Assembly (NCBI GenBank): GCA_964058805.1
Contig: CAXKVV010002170.1
Coordinates: 124,001-188,000 of the forward strand
Origin: Schoenoplectus triqueter
Lineage: Eukaryota; Streptophyta; Magnoliopsida; Poales; Cyperaceae
DNA length: 64,000 nucleotides
Reading direction: 5' to 3'
The position numbers and the translations under genes were made by a program. Of this stretch, positions 23,701 to 33,500 are shown in pieces (within the stretch, counting starts at the first letter, position 1; each line of letters begins with the position of its first letter). Under the pieces are notes generated by a model that was not told the origin of the DNA, made no database searches, and saw only the letters and a list, made by a program, of their open reading frames with translations.

Positions 23701-26283
23701 CGGACTCATTTTTGGAGGTACGGAGGGCGACGGGTCCCATTTTCATGTTTTGCGCCCCCGGACTCGTTTTCGGCGGTACCGAGGGCGTCGAGTCCCGTTT
23801 TCATGTTTTGCGCTCCCTCACTCGTTTTCGGCGGTACAGATGGCGTCCACACCCGTTTTCATGTTTTGCGCGCCCGGACTCAGTTTCGGCGGTACCGAGG
23901 GCGTCGGGTCCCGTTATCATGTTTTGCGCTCCCGGACTCGTTTTCGGCGGTACCGAGGGCGTCGGGTCCCGTTTTCATGTTTTGCGCTCCCGGACTCGTT
24001 TTCGGCGGTACCGAGGGCGTCGGGTCCCGTTTTTCATGTTTTGCGCTCCCGGACTCGTTTTTGACGGTACCGACGGCGTCAGATCCCGTTTTCATGTTTT
24101 GCGCTCCCCGACTCATTTTCGACGGTACCGATTGCGTCGAGACCCGTTTTCATGTTTTGCGCGCCCGGACTCGTTTTGGGCGGTACCGAGGGCGTCGGGT
24201 CCCGTTTCCATGTTTTGGGCACCCGGACTCATTTTTGGAGGTACAGAGGGTGACGGGTCCCGTTTTCATGTTTTGCGCGCCCGGACTCATTTTCGGCGAT
24301 ACCGAGGGCGTCGGGTCCCGTTTTCATGTTTTGCGATCCCGGACTCGTTTTCGGCGGTACCGAGGGCGTCGGATCCCGTTTTCATGTTTTGCGCTCCCCG
24401 ACTCATTTTCGGCGGTACCGATTGCGTCGAGACCCGTTTTCATTTTTTGCGCTCACGGACTCGTTTTCGGCGGCGCCGAGGCTGTCGGGTCCCGTTTTCA
24501 TGTTTTGGGCGCCCGGACTCATTTTTGGAGGTACAGAGGGCGTCGGGTCCCGTTTTCATGTTTTGCGCGCCCGAACTCGGTTTCGGCGGTACCGAGGGCG
24601 TCGGGTCCCGTTTTCATGTTTTGCGCTCCCCGACTCATTTTCGGCGGTACCGATTGCGTCGCGACCCGTTTTCATGTTTTGCGCTCTCAGACTCATTTTC
24701 GGCGGCGCCGAGGCTGTCCGGTTCCGTTTTCATGTTTTGGGCGCCCGAACTCGTTTTCGGCGGTACCGAGGGAGTCGTGACCCGTTTTCATGTTTTGCGC
24801 GCCCGGACTCGGTTTCGGCGGTACCGAGGGCGTTGGGTACCGTTTTCATGTTTTGCGCTCCCGGACTCGTTTTCAGCGTTACCGAGGGCGTCGGGTCCCG
24901 TTTTCATGTTTTGCGCTCCCGGACTCGGTTTCGGCCGTACCGAGGGCGTCGGGTCCCGTTTTTATGTTTTGCGCTCCGAGACTCGTTTTCGTCGGTACCG
25001 AGGGCGTCCGATCCCGTTTTCATGTTTTGCGCTCCCCGACTCATTTTCGGCGGTACCGATTGCGTCGAGACCCGTTTTCATGTTTTGCGCTCTCGGACAC
25101 GTTTTCGGCGGCGCCGAGGCTGTCGTGTCCCGATTTCATGTTTTCGGCGCCCGGACTCATTTTTGGAGGTACAGAGGGCGATGGGTCCCGTTTTCACATT
25201 TTGTGCGCCCGGACTCCTTTTCGGCGGTACCGAGGGCGTCGGGTCCCGTTTTCATGTTTTGCGATCCCGGACTCGTTTTCGGCGGTACCGAGGTCGTCGG
25301 ATCCCGTTTTCATGTTTTGCGCTCCCCGACTCATTTTCGGCGGTACCGATTGCGTCGAGACCCGTTTTCATGTTTTGCGCTCGCGGACTCGTTTTCGGCG
25401 GCGCTGAGGCTGTCGGGTCCTGTTTTCATGTTTTGGGCGCCCGGACTCATTTTTGGAGGAACAGAGGGCGTCGGGTCCCGTTTTTATGTTTTGCGCGCCC
25501 GAACTCGTTTTCGGCGGTACTGAGGGCGTCTGGTCCCGTTTTCTTGTTTTTCGCTCCCGGACACGTTTTCGGCGGTACCGAGGGCGTCGGGTCCCGTTTT
25601 CATGTTTTGCGCTCCCGGACTCGTTTTCGGCGGTACCGAGGGCATCGGGTCCCGTTTTCATGTTTTACGCTCCCCGACTCATTTTCGGCGGTACCGATGG
25701 CGTTGAGACACGTTTTCATGTTTTGCTCTCTCAGACTCGTTTTCGGCGGCGCCGAGGCTGTCGGGTCCCATTTTCATGCTTTGGGCGCTCGGACCCTGTT
25801 TCGGCGGTACCGAGGGCGTCGGGTCCCGTTTTCATGTCTTGTGCTCCCGGACTCGTTTTCGGCGGTACCGAGGGCGTCGGGTCTCGTTTTCACGTTTTGC
25901 GCGCCTGGACTCTATTTCGGCGGTACCGAGTGCGTCGGGTCCCGTTTTCTCGTTTTCTTAATTTGGGCGCTCGAACTCGTTTTCGGCGAAAACGAGGGCG
26001 TCGGGTCCCGTTTTCTTGTTTTGCGCGCCCGGACGCTGTTTCGGCGGTACTGAGGGAGTCGTGTCCCGTTTTCATGTTTTGCGCGCCCGGCCTCGGTTTC
26101 GGGGGTACCGAGGGCGTCGGGACCCGTTTTCATGTTTTGCGCGCCCAGACCCGGTTTCGGCGGTACCGAGGGAGTCGTGTCCCGTTTTCATGTTTTGCGT
26201 GCCCGGACTCATTTTCGGCGGTACCGAGGGCGTCGGGTCCAGTTTTCATGTTTTGCGCTCCCGGACTTGTTTTTGGCGCTACC

Positions 26284-26288
26284 GAGGG
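26284..26288 (+). repeat. Left target-site duplication GAGGG
   Basis: Five bases, GAGGG, lie directly before the 5' LTR and are repeated at 31061-31065 directly after the 3' LTR. Five-base duplications are typical of Ty3/gypsy integration. The sequence is part of the satellite motif ACCGAGGGCG. Confidence 0.93.
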
Positions 26289-26952
26289 TGATGGCGATCA
26301 AGTCATGGCAGGTTTACATATAAACAATCATGATCAAGGAAGCAAGTTATGGACCAGTTCTCAGCTTGAAGAACCAGGCCCAAGTCATATTTACAATTAA
26401 TTTACGAAACAGCAGCTCTCTGGACAGATTCGTACTGGGCCAGTATTTTGGGCATAACTCTCTCATAAAGGCTCGGATTTGGGTGATTTAAATTTCTGTG
26501 ATCAGATAATGAAATGGACTATCTTTTTTATGTTTTGAGTTTCTCCAGATTCCAGAGTCTTCTTGGTCAAAACCTCGTGTCAAGTGAGCGTGGTTACTGA
26601 GGAGCCAGCCAGCAATTAGTTTCTTGAAACTTGTCTTTTGAGTCTTTCTATGTTTTAATTATATTTGGGAATTAGCAGTAGTAGTTAATGTTGTTTTTAT
26701 TGTGTTTTGATATTTGCAAAAATAGTTAAGGAGTTATTAATTAGTAGGAAGTTTCTAGAGTTGAGTTGTATGGCTATATAAAGCCTAATTTCTGAATGTA
26801 AACTCACTTGTTGAATTATTATGAAAAAGTTTATCTTGAGTTGAGTTTATCTCCTCTTTTTATCCTGCTGTGAGTTGAGAGTATCCTCCAGTTGTGATTT
26901 TATAGTTGAACGTGTGCGTGTCCTTGGACGATTCATAGCTCGAACGCTATCA
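26289..26952 (+). repeat. 5' LTR
   Basis: Starts TGATGGCGATC and ends CGCTATCA, and is repeated at 30398-31060 with a single 1-bp length difference in a T run. It carries a TATA box at 26775-26782. Its first 112 bases are the same sequence that encodes the C-terminal end of the polyprotein in the 3' LTR. Confidence 0.95.
26775..26782 (+). promoter_or_regulatory. TATA box of 5' LTR
   Basis: TATATAAA within GGCTATATAAAGCC, about 205 bp before the start codon and 170 bp before the LTR end. This is the usual place for the U3 promoter of a plant LTR element. The start site itself cannot be fixed from sequence. Confidence 0.7.
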
Positions 26953-26954
26953 GT

Positions 26955-26966
26955 TGGTATCAGAGC
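26955..26966 (+). promoter_or_regulatory. Primer-binding site, initiator tRNA-Met
   Basis: TGGTATCAGAGC begins two bases after the 5' LTR. It is complementary to the 3' end of plant initiator tRNA-Met, the commonest primer of plant LTR elements, and sets where minus-strand DNA synthesis starts. Confidence 0.93.
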
Positions 26967-26978
26967 AGCAGGCGAAGG

Positions 26979-29900
26979 ATGGTGCGACGTAGTGCTCGTG
27001 TCAATCCTCCTGAAGGCAACCAGCAAGCCGATCGAGATATTGAGTTGAACGAGTTGAGGCAGCATGTGCAACAACTCCAAGAGCGTCTAGCGCGCATGGA
27101 GGCCGCTGGGAACAACCGCGATGATTCCTATCGTGGCTCAGATGGCGAAACTTATGGTGACGATGATGCCGAGTTCAACCCCTTCCACGACAACCACACC
27201 TTGGTGTCCAGTGATGAAGAGGCTCTCCATCAAAATCACACCCGAAGGAACCAGCAATTTCGACGGGCTTTTGATCTAAAAGCGGATATTCCTGTGTACG
27301 AAGGGCGCATACAACCCGATGAGTTCATAGATTGGCTCAATACGGTTGAACGTGTCTTTGAATACCAAGATGTCCCTGAGGAAGAGAAGGTGAAGATTGT
27401 TGCCATCAAATTAAAGAAGCATGCATCTATTTGGTGGGAGCAGTTGAAGATGAAGCGAGCCCGTGAGGGTAAGCAAAAAATCAGAACATGGGAAAAGATG
27501 GTGAAAGAGTTACGAAAGAAGTTTCTGCCGGAAGGGTACTTGCAAGAGGCCTTTTTTCAACTTCATGGCTTTGTTCAAGGTGAAAAAACTGTGGCAGATT
27601 ACACTGAAGAACTTGATCACCTCATGTTGAAATGTGGCGTTGTTGAGCCCGAAGAACAAACCATTGCACGATATCTTCGTGGCCTTCGCAAGGAGATTCA
27701 TGATGTGGTAACTTTACAGCCTTTTATCTCTTATCATGATGTGTTTAAACTTGCCACAAAAGTTGAGAAGCAACTCAAGGAGAAAGAAGTCAGAAAAACA
27801 GCGAGCTTTGGTGGTAGCCGAGTTCTCAATCGAGGCCATCCAACAAGCCATGGGAGCAGTACGCAATCAGCCAAACCAACATCAAGTGCAGTGGCCAAAT
27901 TTTCAGCAAAAACCGCAACCGCAAGACCCTCTAAACCAGCCCCTAAAGCTGTTCAATGCTATCGGTGCAAAGGGTACGGTCACATCATGTCCGAGTGCCC
28001 AAACCAGCGGGTATTTACCATTATTGAAGAACCCCTAGAAGAGGAGCAAACAGATTTTGATTCTCCACCCGTGTTTGATGAGGCAGCAGATGAGGAGGAT
28101 GTCATTTATGGAGATACGGGTGAGATGTTGGTGATTAGGCGTGTGCTGAATTCCAGTCCCGTTCAAGATGATGTGTGGCTCCGTAACAATATCTTCCATA
28201 CACGATGCACCTCTCATGGGAAGGTATGCGATGTTATCATTGATAGCGGGAGTTGTGAGAATGTTGTTTCTGAAATTATGGTACAAAAGTTGCCGCTTAA
28301 AACTGAAAAGCACCCAAAACCGTACAAACTCTCTTGGTTGGAAAAGGGTAAATGTGTGCAAGTTGACCAGCGTTGTTTGGTTAATTTTTCTATTGGTGAG
28401 AAGTACCGAGATGAGGTATGGTGTGATGTAGTTCCTATGGATGCTTGTCATTTACTTTTGGGGAGACCTTGGCAGTTTGATAGAAAGGTACACCATGATG
28501 GTTTTAAAAACACTTATTCTTTTGAGCTGAATGGTGCTAAGATTACTTTGGGTCCTTCTAGAATGGAAATGAAATCTAAACCAGCCCTCAAGGATAGCAA
28601 TTTCATTCTCTCAAAATCTGAATTTACTGAAATTTTTGAAGAATCCCAAATAGCCTTTGCATTGGTGGTGAAAGAAGTTAAGGGTGACAGAAATCCTCTA
28701 ATACCCGGACCAGTGGTACCTTTACTTGAACAATTTCAGAACCTTGTTCCAGATGAAATTCCAGCAGGTTTACCTCCAATGAGGAGTGTGCAACACTGCA
28801 TAGATTTTGTTCCTGGTGCAATTTTGCCAAACAAAGCAGCATACCGAATGAACCCAACAGAAAATGCCGAGTTGCAGCGGCAAGTAGATGAGTTGATGAG
28901 AAAGGGTTTGGTGCGTGAAAGCATGAGTCCTTGTGCAGTTCCAGCCTTGCTTGTGCCAAAGAAAGATGGTTCTTTTCGCATGTGTGTGGATAGTAGAGCG
29001 GTCAACAAGATTACTATCAAGTATCGCTTCCCTATTCCTCGTCTAGATGACATGCTAGATCAGCTCCATGGTGCTAGTGTGTTTTCAAAGATTGATCTTA
29101 GAAGTGGGTACCATCAGATTCGTATGAGGCCTGGTGATGAATGGAAGACAGCATTTAAGACCCGTGATGGATTGTTTGAGTGGTTGGTGATGCCATTCGG
29201 ACTCTCTAATGCTCCTAGTACTTTTATGAGACTAATGAATTTGGTGTTTAAGTCTTTTATTGGCAGATTTGTGGTGGTCTATTTTGATGACATACTCGTG
29301 TATAGCACGGGTAAAGAAGAGCATTTGGAACACCTTCACCAAGTCTTTGAAGTGCTAGCTGAACAGAAACTCTACATCAACCTCAAGAAGTGCGAGTTCC
29401 TAACCAGCAACTTGGTGTTTTTAGGCTATGTGGTTTCAGCTGAAGGTATTCATGTTGATCCTTCTAAGGTGGATGCAATTGTTTCATGGCCAACACCAGC
29501 CAACATTCATGATGTGAGAAGTTTTCATGGACTGGCCTCATTCTATCGCCGGTTCATTCGAGATTTCAGCACTCTTGTCTCTCCAATCACCGAGTGCTTG
29601 AAAGGAGGAGTATTCAAATGGACGAAGGAAGCTGAAAAGAACTTTCAGCTCATCAAGGAGAAGATGACAGCAGCCCCAATTCTTGCTTTGCCCAACTTTG
29701 AGAATATTTTTGAGCTTGAATGTGATGCATCTGGTGTAGGCATTGGTGCGGTTCTCAATCAAGAGGGTCGACCTATTGCCTTCTTTAGTGAAAAGCTTTC
29801 AGATTCACGTAAGAACTACACTACATATGACAAAGAGTTCTATGCAATTGTACGAGCTCTTGGGCATTGGAGACACTACCTCATTTCCAAGGAGTTCATT

Positions 29901-30509
29901 CTCTACTCCGACCATGAGGCGCTGAAGTTCATAAATGGGCAGCACAAGCTCAAACCGAGACATGCAAGGTGGGTGGAATTTTTACAAGGCTACACATTCC
30001 ACATCAAGCATAAAAGTGGTGCTTCAAATCAGGTGGCAGATGAGCGTGCTAAAGCAATCAAGGGCTTGCATGAACAAGTCAGCAAGAGGATTGAGAAGCA
30101 AAATCAGAAGTATGAAAGACAAGCTAACAAGCACCGAAGGGCTGTGATTTTCAAAGAAGGTGATCTTGTGTGGGTGCATTTGAGCAAGGAGAGATTTCCA
30201 CCTGGGCGCAATGCAAAGCTCAAGCACCGTGGTGATGGACCGTTTAAAATCTTGCAGCGCATAGGTGACAATGCTTACAAGGTGGAGCTTCCCGGAGATT
30301 ATGGTGTTTCATCCACATTCAATGTGAAGGATCTTTCTCCATACCATGGCGAAAATGAGCCGAACTCGTGGGCGAGTTCTTTTCAACCGGGGGAGAATGA
30401 TGGCGATCAAGTCATGGCAGGTTTACATATAAACAATCATGATCAAGGAAGCAAGTTATGGACCAGTTCTCAGCTTGAAGAACCAGGCCCAAGTCATATT
30501 TACAATTAA
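26979..30509 (+). CDS. Gag-pol polyprotein, integrase core deleted (Ty3/gypsy)
   Basis: A 1176-residue ORF that starts 12 bp after the primer site. N-terminal coiled-coil-like stretch (about 22-44), gag core (about 95-270), CCHC zinc knuckle at 327-340 (C327, C330, H335, C340), aspartic protease with D422-S423-G424, reverse transcriptase (about 641-815) with YFDD at 768-771, and RNase H with D916, E953, D978 and D1021. Directly after D1021 the sequence jumps to ERAKAIKGLHEQ, a stretch normally found after the integrase catalytic core. The HHCC and DDE parts, usually some 300 residues, are therefore absent in frame. The C-terminal GPF/Y-type module (GPF at 1087-1089, DLSPYHG) remains. The last 36 residues are encoded inside the 3' LTR. 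No frameshift or premature stop is seen. It could supply particles and reverse transcriptase but not its own integration. Confidence 0.95.
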   Translation: MVRRSARVNPPEGNQQADRDIELNELRQHVQQLQERLARMEAAGNNRDDSYRGSDGETYGDDDAEFNPFHDNHTLVSSDEEALHQNHTRRNQQFRRAFDLKADIPVYEGRIQPDEFIDWLNTVERVFEYQDVPEEEKVKIVAIKLKKHASIWWEQLKMKRAREGKQKIRTWEKMVKELRKKFLPEGYLQEAFFQLHGFVQGEKTVADYTEELDHLMLKCGVVEPEEQTIARYLRGLRKEIHDVVTLQPFISYHDVFKLATKVEKQLKEKEVRKTASFGGSRVLNRGHPTSHGSSTQSAKPTSSAVAKFSAKTATARPSKPAPKAVQCYRCKGYGHIMSECPNQRVFTIIEEPLEEEQTDFDSPPVFDEAADEEDVIYGDTGEMLVIRRVLNSSPVQDDVWLRNNIFHTRCTSHGKVCDVIIDSGSCENVVSEIMVQKLPLKTEKHPKPYKLSWLEKGKCVQVDQRCLVNFSIGEKYRDEVWCDVVPMDACHLLLGRPWQFDRKVHHDGFKNTYSFELNGAKITLGPSRMEMKSKPALKDSNFILSKSEFTEIFEESQIAFALVVKEVKGDRNPLIPGPVVPLLEQFQNLVPDEIPAGLPPMRSVQHCIDFVPGAILPNKAAYRMNPTENAELQRQVDELMRKGLVRESMSPCAVPALLVPKKDGSFRMCVDSRAVNKITIKYRFPIPRLDDMLDQLHGASVFSKIDLRSGYHQIRMRPGDEWKTAFKTRDGLFEWLVMPFGLSNAPSTFMRLMNLVFKSFIGRFVVVYFDDILVYSTGKEEHLEHLHQVFEVLAEQKLYINLKKCEFLTSNLVFLGYVVSAEGIHVDPSKVDAIVSWPTPANIHDVRSFHGLASFYRRFIRDFSTLVSPITECLKGGVFKWTKEAEKNFQLIKEKMTAAPILALPNFENIFELECDASGVGIGAVLNQEGRPIAFFSEKLSDSRKNYTTYDKEFYAIVRALGHWRHYLISKEFILYSDHEALKFINGQHKLKPRHARWVEFLQGYTFHIKHKSGASNQVADERAKAIKGLHEQVSKRIEKQNQKYERQANKHRRAVIFKEGDLVWVHLSKERFPPGRNAKLKHRGDGPFKILQRIGDNAYKVELPGDYGVSSTFNVKDLSPYHGENEPNSWASSFQPGENDGDQVMAGLHINNHDQGSKLWTSSQLEEPGPSHIYN
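30389..30397 (+). promoter_or_regulatory. Polypurine tract
   Basis: GGGGGAGAA directly abuts the TG of the 3' LTR, the standard position for plus-strand priming. It lies inside the polyprotein reading frame because the ORF runs on into the LTR. Confidence 0.88.
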
Positions 30510-31060
30510 TTTACGAAACAGCAGCTCTCTGGACAGATTCGTACTGGGCCAGTATTTTGGGCATAACTCTCTCATAAAGGCTCGGATTTGGGTGATTTAA
30601 ATTTCTGTGATCAGATAATGAAATGGACTATCTTTTTTATGTTTTGAGTTTCTCCAGATTCCAGAGTCTTCTTGGTCAAAACCTCGTGTCAAGTGAGCGT
30701 GGTTACTGAGGAGCCAGCCAGCAATTAGTTTCTTGAAACTTGTCTTTTGAGTCTTTCTATGTTTTAATTATATTTGGGAATTAGCAGTAGTAGTTAATGT
30801 TGTTTTTATTGTGTTTTGATATTTGCAAAAATAGTTAAGGAGTTATTAATTAGTAGGAAGTTTCTAGAGTTGAGTTGTATGGCTATATAAAGCCTAATTT
30901 CTGAATGTAAACTCACTTGTTGAATTATTATGAAAAAGTTTATCTTGAGTTGAGTTTATCTCCTCTTTTATCCTGCTGTGAGTTGAGAGTATCCTCCAGT
31001 TGTGATTTTATAGTTGAACGTGTGCGTGTCCTTGGACGATTCATAGCTCGAACGCTATCA
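30398..31060 (+). repeat. 3' LTR
   Basis: 663 bp, TGATGG...GCTATCA, matching the 5' LTR except for one T fewer in a T run near 30966. It contains the polyprotein stop codon at 30507-30509. Confidence 0.95.
30884..30891 (+). promoter_or_regulatory. TATA box of 3' LTR
   Basis: TATATAAA, the counterpart of the 5' LTR box 4109 bp upstream. If active it would fire outward into satellite segment B. Confidence 0.6.
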
Positions 31061-31065
31061 GAGGG
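31061..31065 (+). repeat. Right target-site duplication GAGGG
   Basis: GAGGG immediately after the 3' LTR, matching 26284-26288. Satellite resumes in phase with GCGTCGGGTCCCG. Confidence 0.93.
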
Positions 31066-33238
31066 CGTCGGGTCCCGTTTTCATGTTTTGGGCGCTCGGA
31101 CTCATTTTTGGAGGTATAGAGGGCGACGGGTCCCATTTTCATGTTTTGCGCCCCCAGACTCGTTTTCGGCGGTACCGAGGGCGTCGAGTCCCGTTTTCAT
31201 GTTTTGCGCTCCCTGACTCGTTTTCGGCGGTACAGATGGCGTCAACACCCGTTTTCATGTTTTGCGCTCGCGGACTCGGTTTCGACAGTACCGAGGGCCT
31301 CGGGTACCGTTTTCATGTTTTGCGCTCCCGGACTCGTTTTCGGCGGTACCGAGGGAGTCGTGACCCGTTCTCATGTTTTGCGCGCCCGGACTCGGTTTCG
31401 GCGGTACACGAGGGCGTCGGGTCCCGTTTTCATCTTTTGCGCTCCCGGACTCGTTTTCGGCGGTACCGAGGGCGTCGAGTCCCGTTTTCATTTTTTGCGC
31501 TCCCGGACTCGTTTTCGGCGGTACCGAGGGCGTCGGGTCCTGTTTTTCATGTTTTGCGCTCCCGGACTCGTTTTCGGCGGTACCGAGGGCGTCGGATCCC
31601 GTTTTCATGTTTTGCGCTCCCCGACTCATTTTCGGCGGTACCGATTGCGTCGAGACCCGTTTTCATGTTTTGCGCTCTCGGACTCGTTTTCGGCGGCGCC
31701 GAGGCTGTTGGGTCCCGTTTTCATGTTATGGGCGCCCAGACTCATTTTTGGAGGTATAGAGGGCGACGGGTCCCGTTTTCACGTTTTGTGCGCCCGGACT
31801 CGTTTTCGGCGGTACCGAGGGCGTCGGGTCCCGTTTTCATGTTTTGCGTCGAGACCCGTTTTCGGCGGTACCGAGGGCGTCGGATCCCGTTTTCATGTTT
31901 TGCGCTCCCCGACTCATTTTCGGCGGTACCGATTGCGTCGAGACCCGTTTTCATTTTTTGCGGTTTCATTTTTGGATGTACAGAGGGCGACGGGTCCCAT
32001 TTTCATGTTTTGCGCGCCCGGACTCGTTTTCGGCGGTACCGAGGGCGTCGGGTCCCGTTTTCATGTTTTGCGCGCCCGGACTCGTTTTCGGCGGTACCGA
32101 GGGCGTCGGGTCCCGTTTTCATGTTTTGCGCTCCCGGACTCGTTTTCGGCCGTACCGAGGGCGTCGGGTCTCGTTTTCATGTTTTGCGCTCCCGGACTCA
32201 TTTTCGGCCGTACAGAGGGCGACGGGTCCCGTTTTCATGTTTTGCGCTCCCCGACTCATTTTCGGCGGTACCGATTGCGTCGAGACCCGTTTTCATGTTT
32301 TGCGCTCCCGGACTCTTTTTTGGCGGTACCGAGGGCGTCGGGTCCCGTTTCCATGTTTTGGGCACCCGGACTCATTTTTGGAGGTACAGAGGGCGACGGG
32401 TCCCGTTTTCATGTTTTGCGCTCCCGGACTCGGTTTCGGCCGTACCGAGGGCGTCGGGTCCCGTTTTCATGTTTTGCGCTCCCGGACTCGTTTTCGGCGG
32501 TACCGAGGGCGTCGGGTCCCGTTTTCATGTTTTGCGCTCCCCGACTCATTTTCGGCGGTACCGATTGCGTCGAGACCCGTTTTCATGTTTTGCGCTCTCG
32601 GACTCATTTTCGGTGCGCCGAGGCTGTCGGGTCCCGTTTTCATGTTTTGGGCGCCCGGACTCCTTTTTGTAGGTACAGAGGGCGATGGGTCCCATTTTCA
32701 TGTTTTGCGCGCCCGGACTCGTTTTCGGCGGTACCAAGGGCGTCGTGTCCCGTTTTCATGTTTTGCGCTCCCGGATTCGTTTTCGGCGGTACAGAGGCCG
32801 TCGGATCCCGTTTTCATGTTTTGCGCTCCCGGACTCGGTTTCGGCCGTACCGAGGGCGTCGGATCCCATTTTTATGTTTTGCGCTCCGCGACTCATTTTC
32901 GGCGGTACCGAGGGCGTCGGGTCCCGTTTTCATGTTTTGCGCTCCCCGACTCATTTTCGGCGGTACCGATTGCGTCGCGACCCGTTTTCATGTTTTGCGC
33001 TCTCAGACTCATTTTCGGCGGCTCCGAGGCTGTCCGGTCCCATTTTCATGTTTTGGGCGCCCGGTCTCATTTTTGGAGGTACAGAGGGCGACGGGTCCCA
33101 TTTTCATGTTTTGCGCGCCCGGACTCGTTTTCGGCGGTACCGAGGGCGTCGGGTCCCGTTTTCATGTTTTGCACGCCCGGACTCGTTTTCGGCGGTACCG
33201 AGGGCGTCGTGTCCCGTTTTCATGTTTTGCGCGCCCGG

Positions 33239-33500
33239 CCTCGGTTTCGGGGGTACCGAGGGCGTCGGGACCCGTTTTCATGTTTTGCGCGCCCGTACCC
33301 GGTTTCGGCGGTACCGAGGGAGTCGTGTCCCGTTTTCATGTTTTAAGCGCCCGGACTCATTTTCGGCGGTACCGAGGGCGTCGGGTCCAGTTTTCATGTT
33401 TTGCGCTCCCGGACTTGTTTTTGGCGCTACCGAGGGCGTCGGGTCCCGTTTTCATGTTTTGGGCGCTCGGACTCATTTTTGGAGGTATAGAGGGCGACGG
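33239..33500 (+). repeat. Unoccupied paralogue of the retrotransposon target site
   Basis: This stretch reads straight through what is split at 26288/31061. The left part (CCTCGGTTTCGGGGGTACC to TTGGCGCTACCGAGGG) matches 26091-26288 with about four differences. The right part (GAGGGCGTCGGG to GGAGGTATAGAGGG) matches sequence from 31061 onward. It carries a single GAGGG at 33432-33436, as expected for an empty site. Confidence 0.85.

Larger units (their letters stand above)
1..26288 (+). repeat. 58-bp GC-rich satellite array, segment A
   Basis: Head-to-tail monomers of 58 bp. TTTTCATG recurs, for example, at 1123 and 1181. Conserved blocks in order are TTTTCATGTTTTGCG, CCCGGACTCG, CGGCGGTACCGAGG and GCGTCGGGTCCCG. 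The consensus is about 62% GC with about nine CpG per monomer. Frequent variants are GCGCGCCCGGACTCGG, CTCCCCGACTCATTTTCG followed by GATGGCGTCGAGACC, a GGCGCC version of the GGTACC site, TTTTTGGAGGTACAGAGG, and TTTTCTTAATTTGGGCG. The segment ends inside a monomer where a retrotransposon has inserted. All three + frames are open for long distances because the monomer lacks stops; I regard these frames as non-coding. No gene, RNA or promoter is recognisable in this stretch. Confidence 0.97.
26289..31060 (+). mobile_element. Ty3/gypsy LTR retrotransposon, integrase-deleted, very young
   Basis: A 4772-bp element with 664- and 663-bp LTRs (TGATGG...GCTATCA), GAGGG target duplications, a tRNA-iMet primer site, a purine tract and one uninterrupted gag-pol ORF. 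On reading, the LTRs differ only by T5 versus T4 in one run, so insertion is recent. Gag, protease, reverse transcriptase and RNase H are present. The zinc-binding and catalytic parts of integrase are missing while its C-terminal end remains in frame. The order PR-RT-RH-(INT) is Ty3/gypsy. Wording of the gag and integrase ends suggests a chromovirus, possibly CRM-type, but no chromodomain is visible and the lineage is inferred. It must have been mobilised by integrase from another element. Confidence 0.95.

Noticed and set aside
63..26053. Dozens of long + strand ORFs (up to 1666 codons) in the satellite as protein genes
   Set aside because: They are translations of a stopless 58-bp repeat in all three frames, with no codon-position bias, and they overlap each other throughout.
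1..26288. CRISPR array
   Set aside because: Repeats abut each other with no unique spacers, and the retroelements are eukaryotic plant types.
28035..28451. Antisense ORF of 138 codons inside gag-pol
   Set aside because: Shadow of the gag-pol coding strand; no independent evidence.
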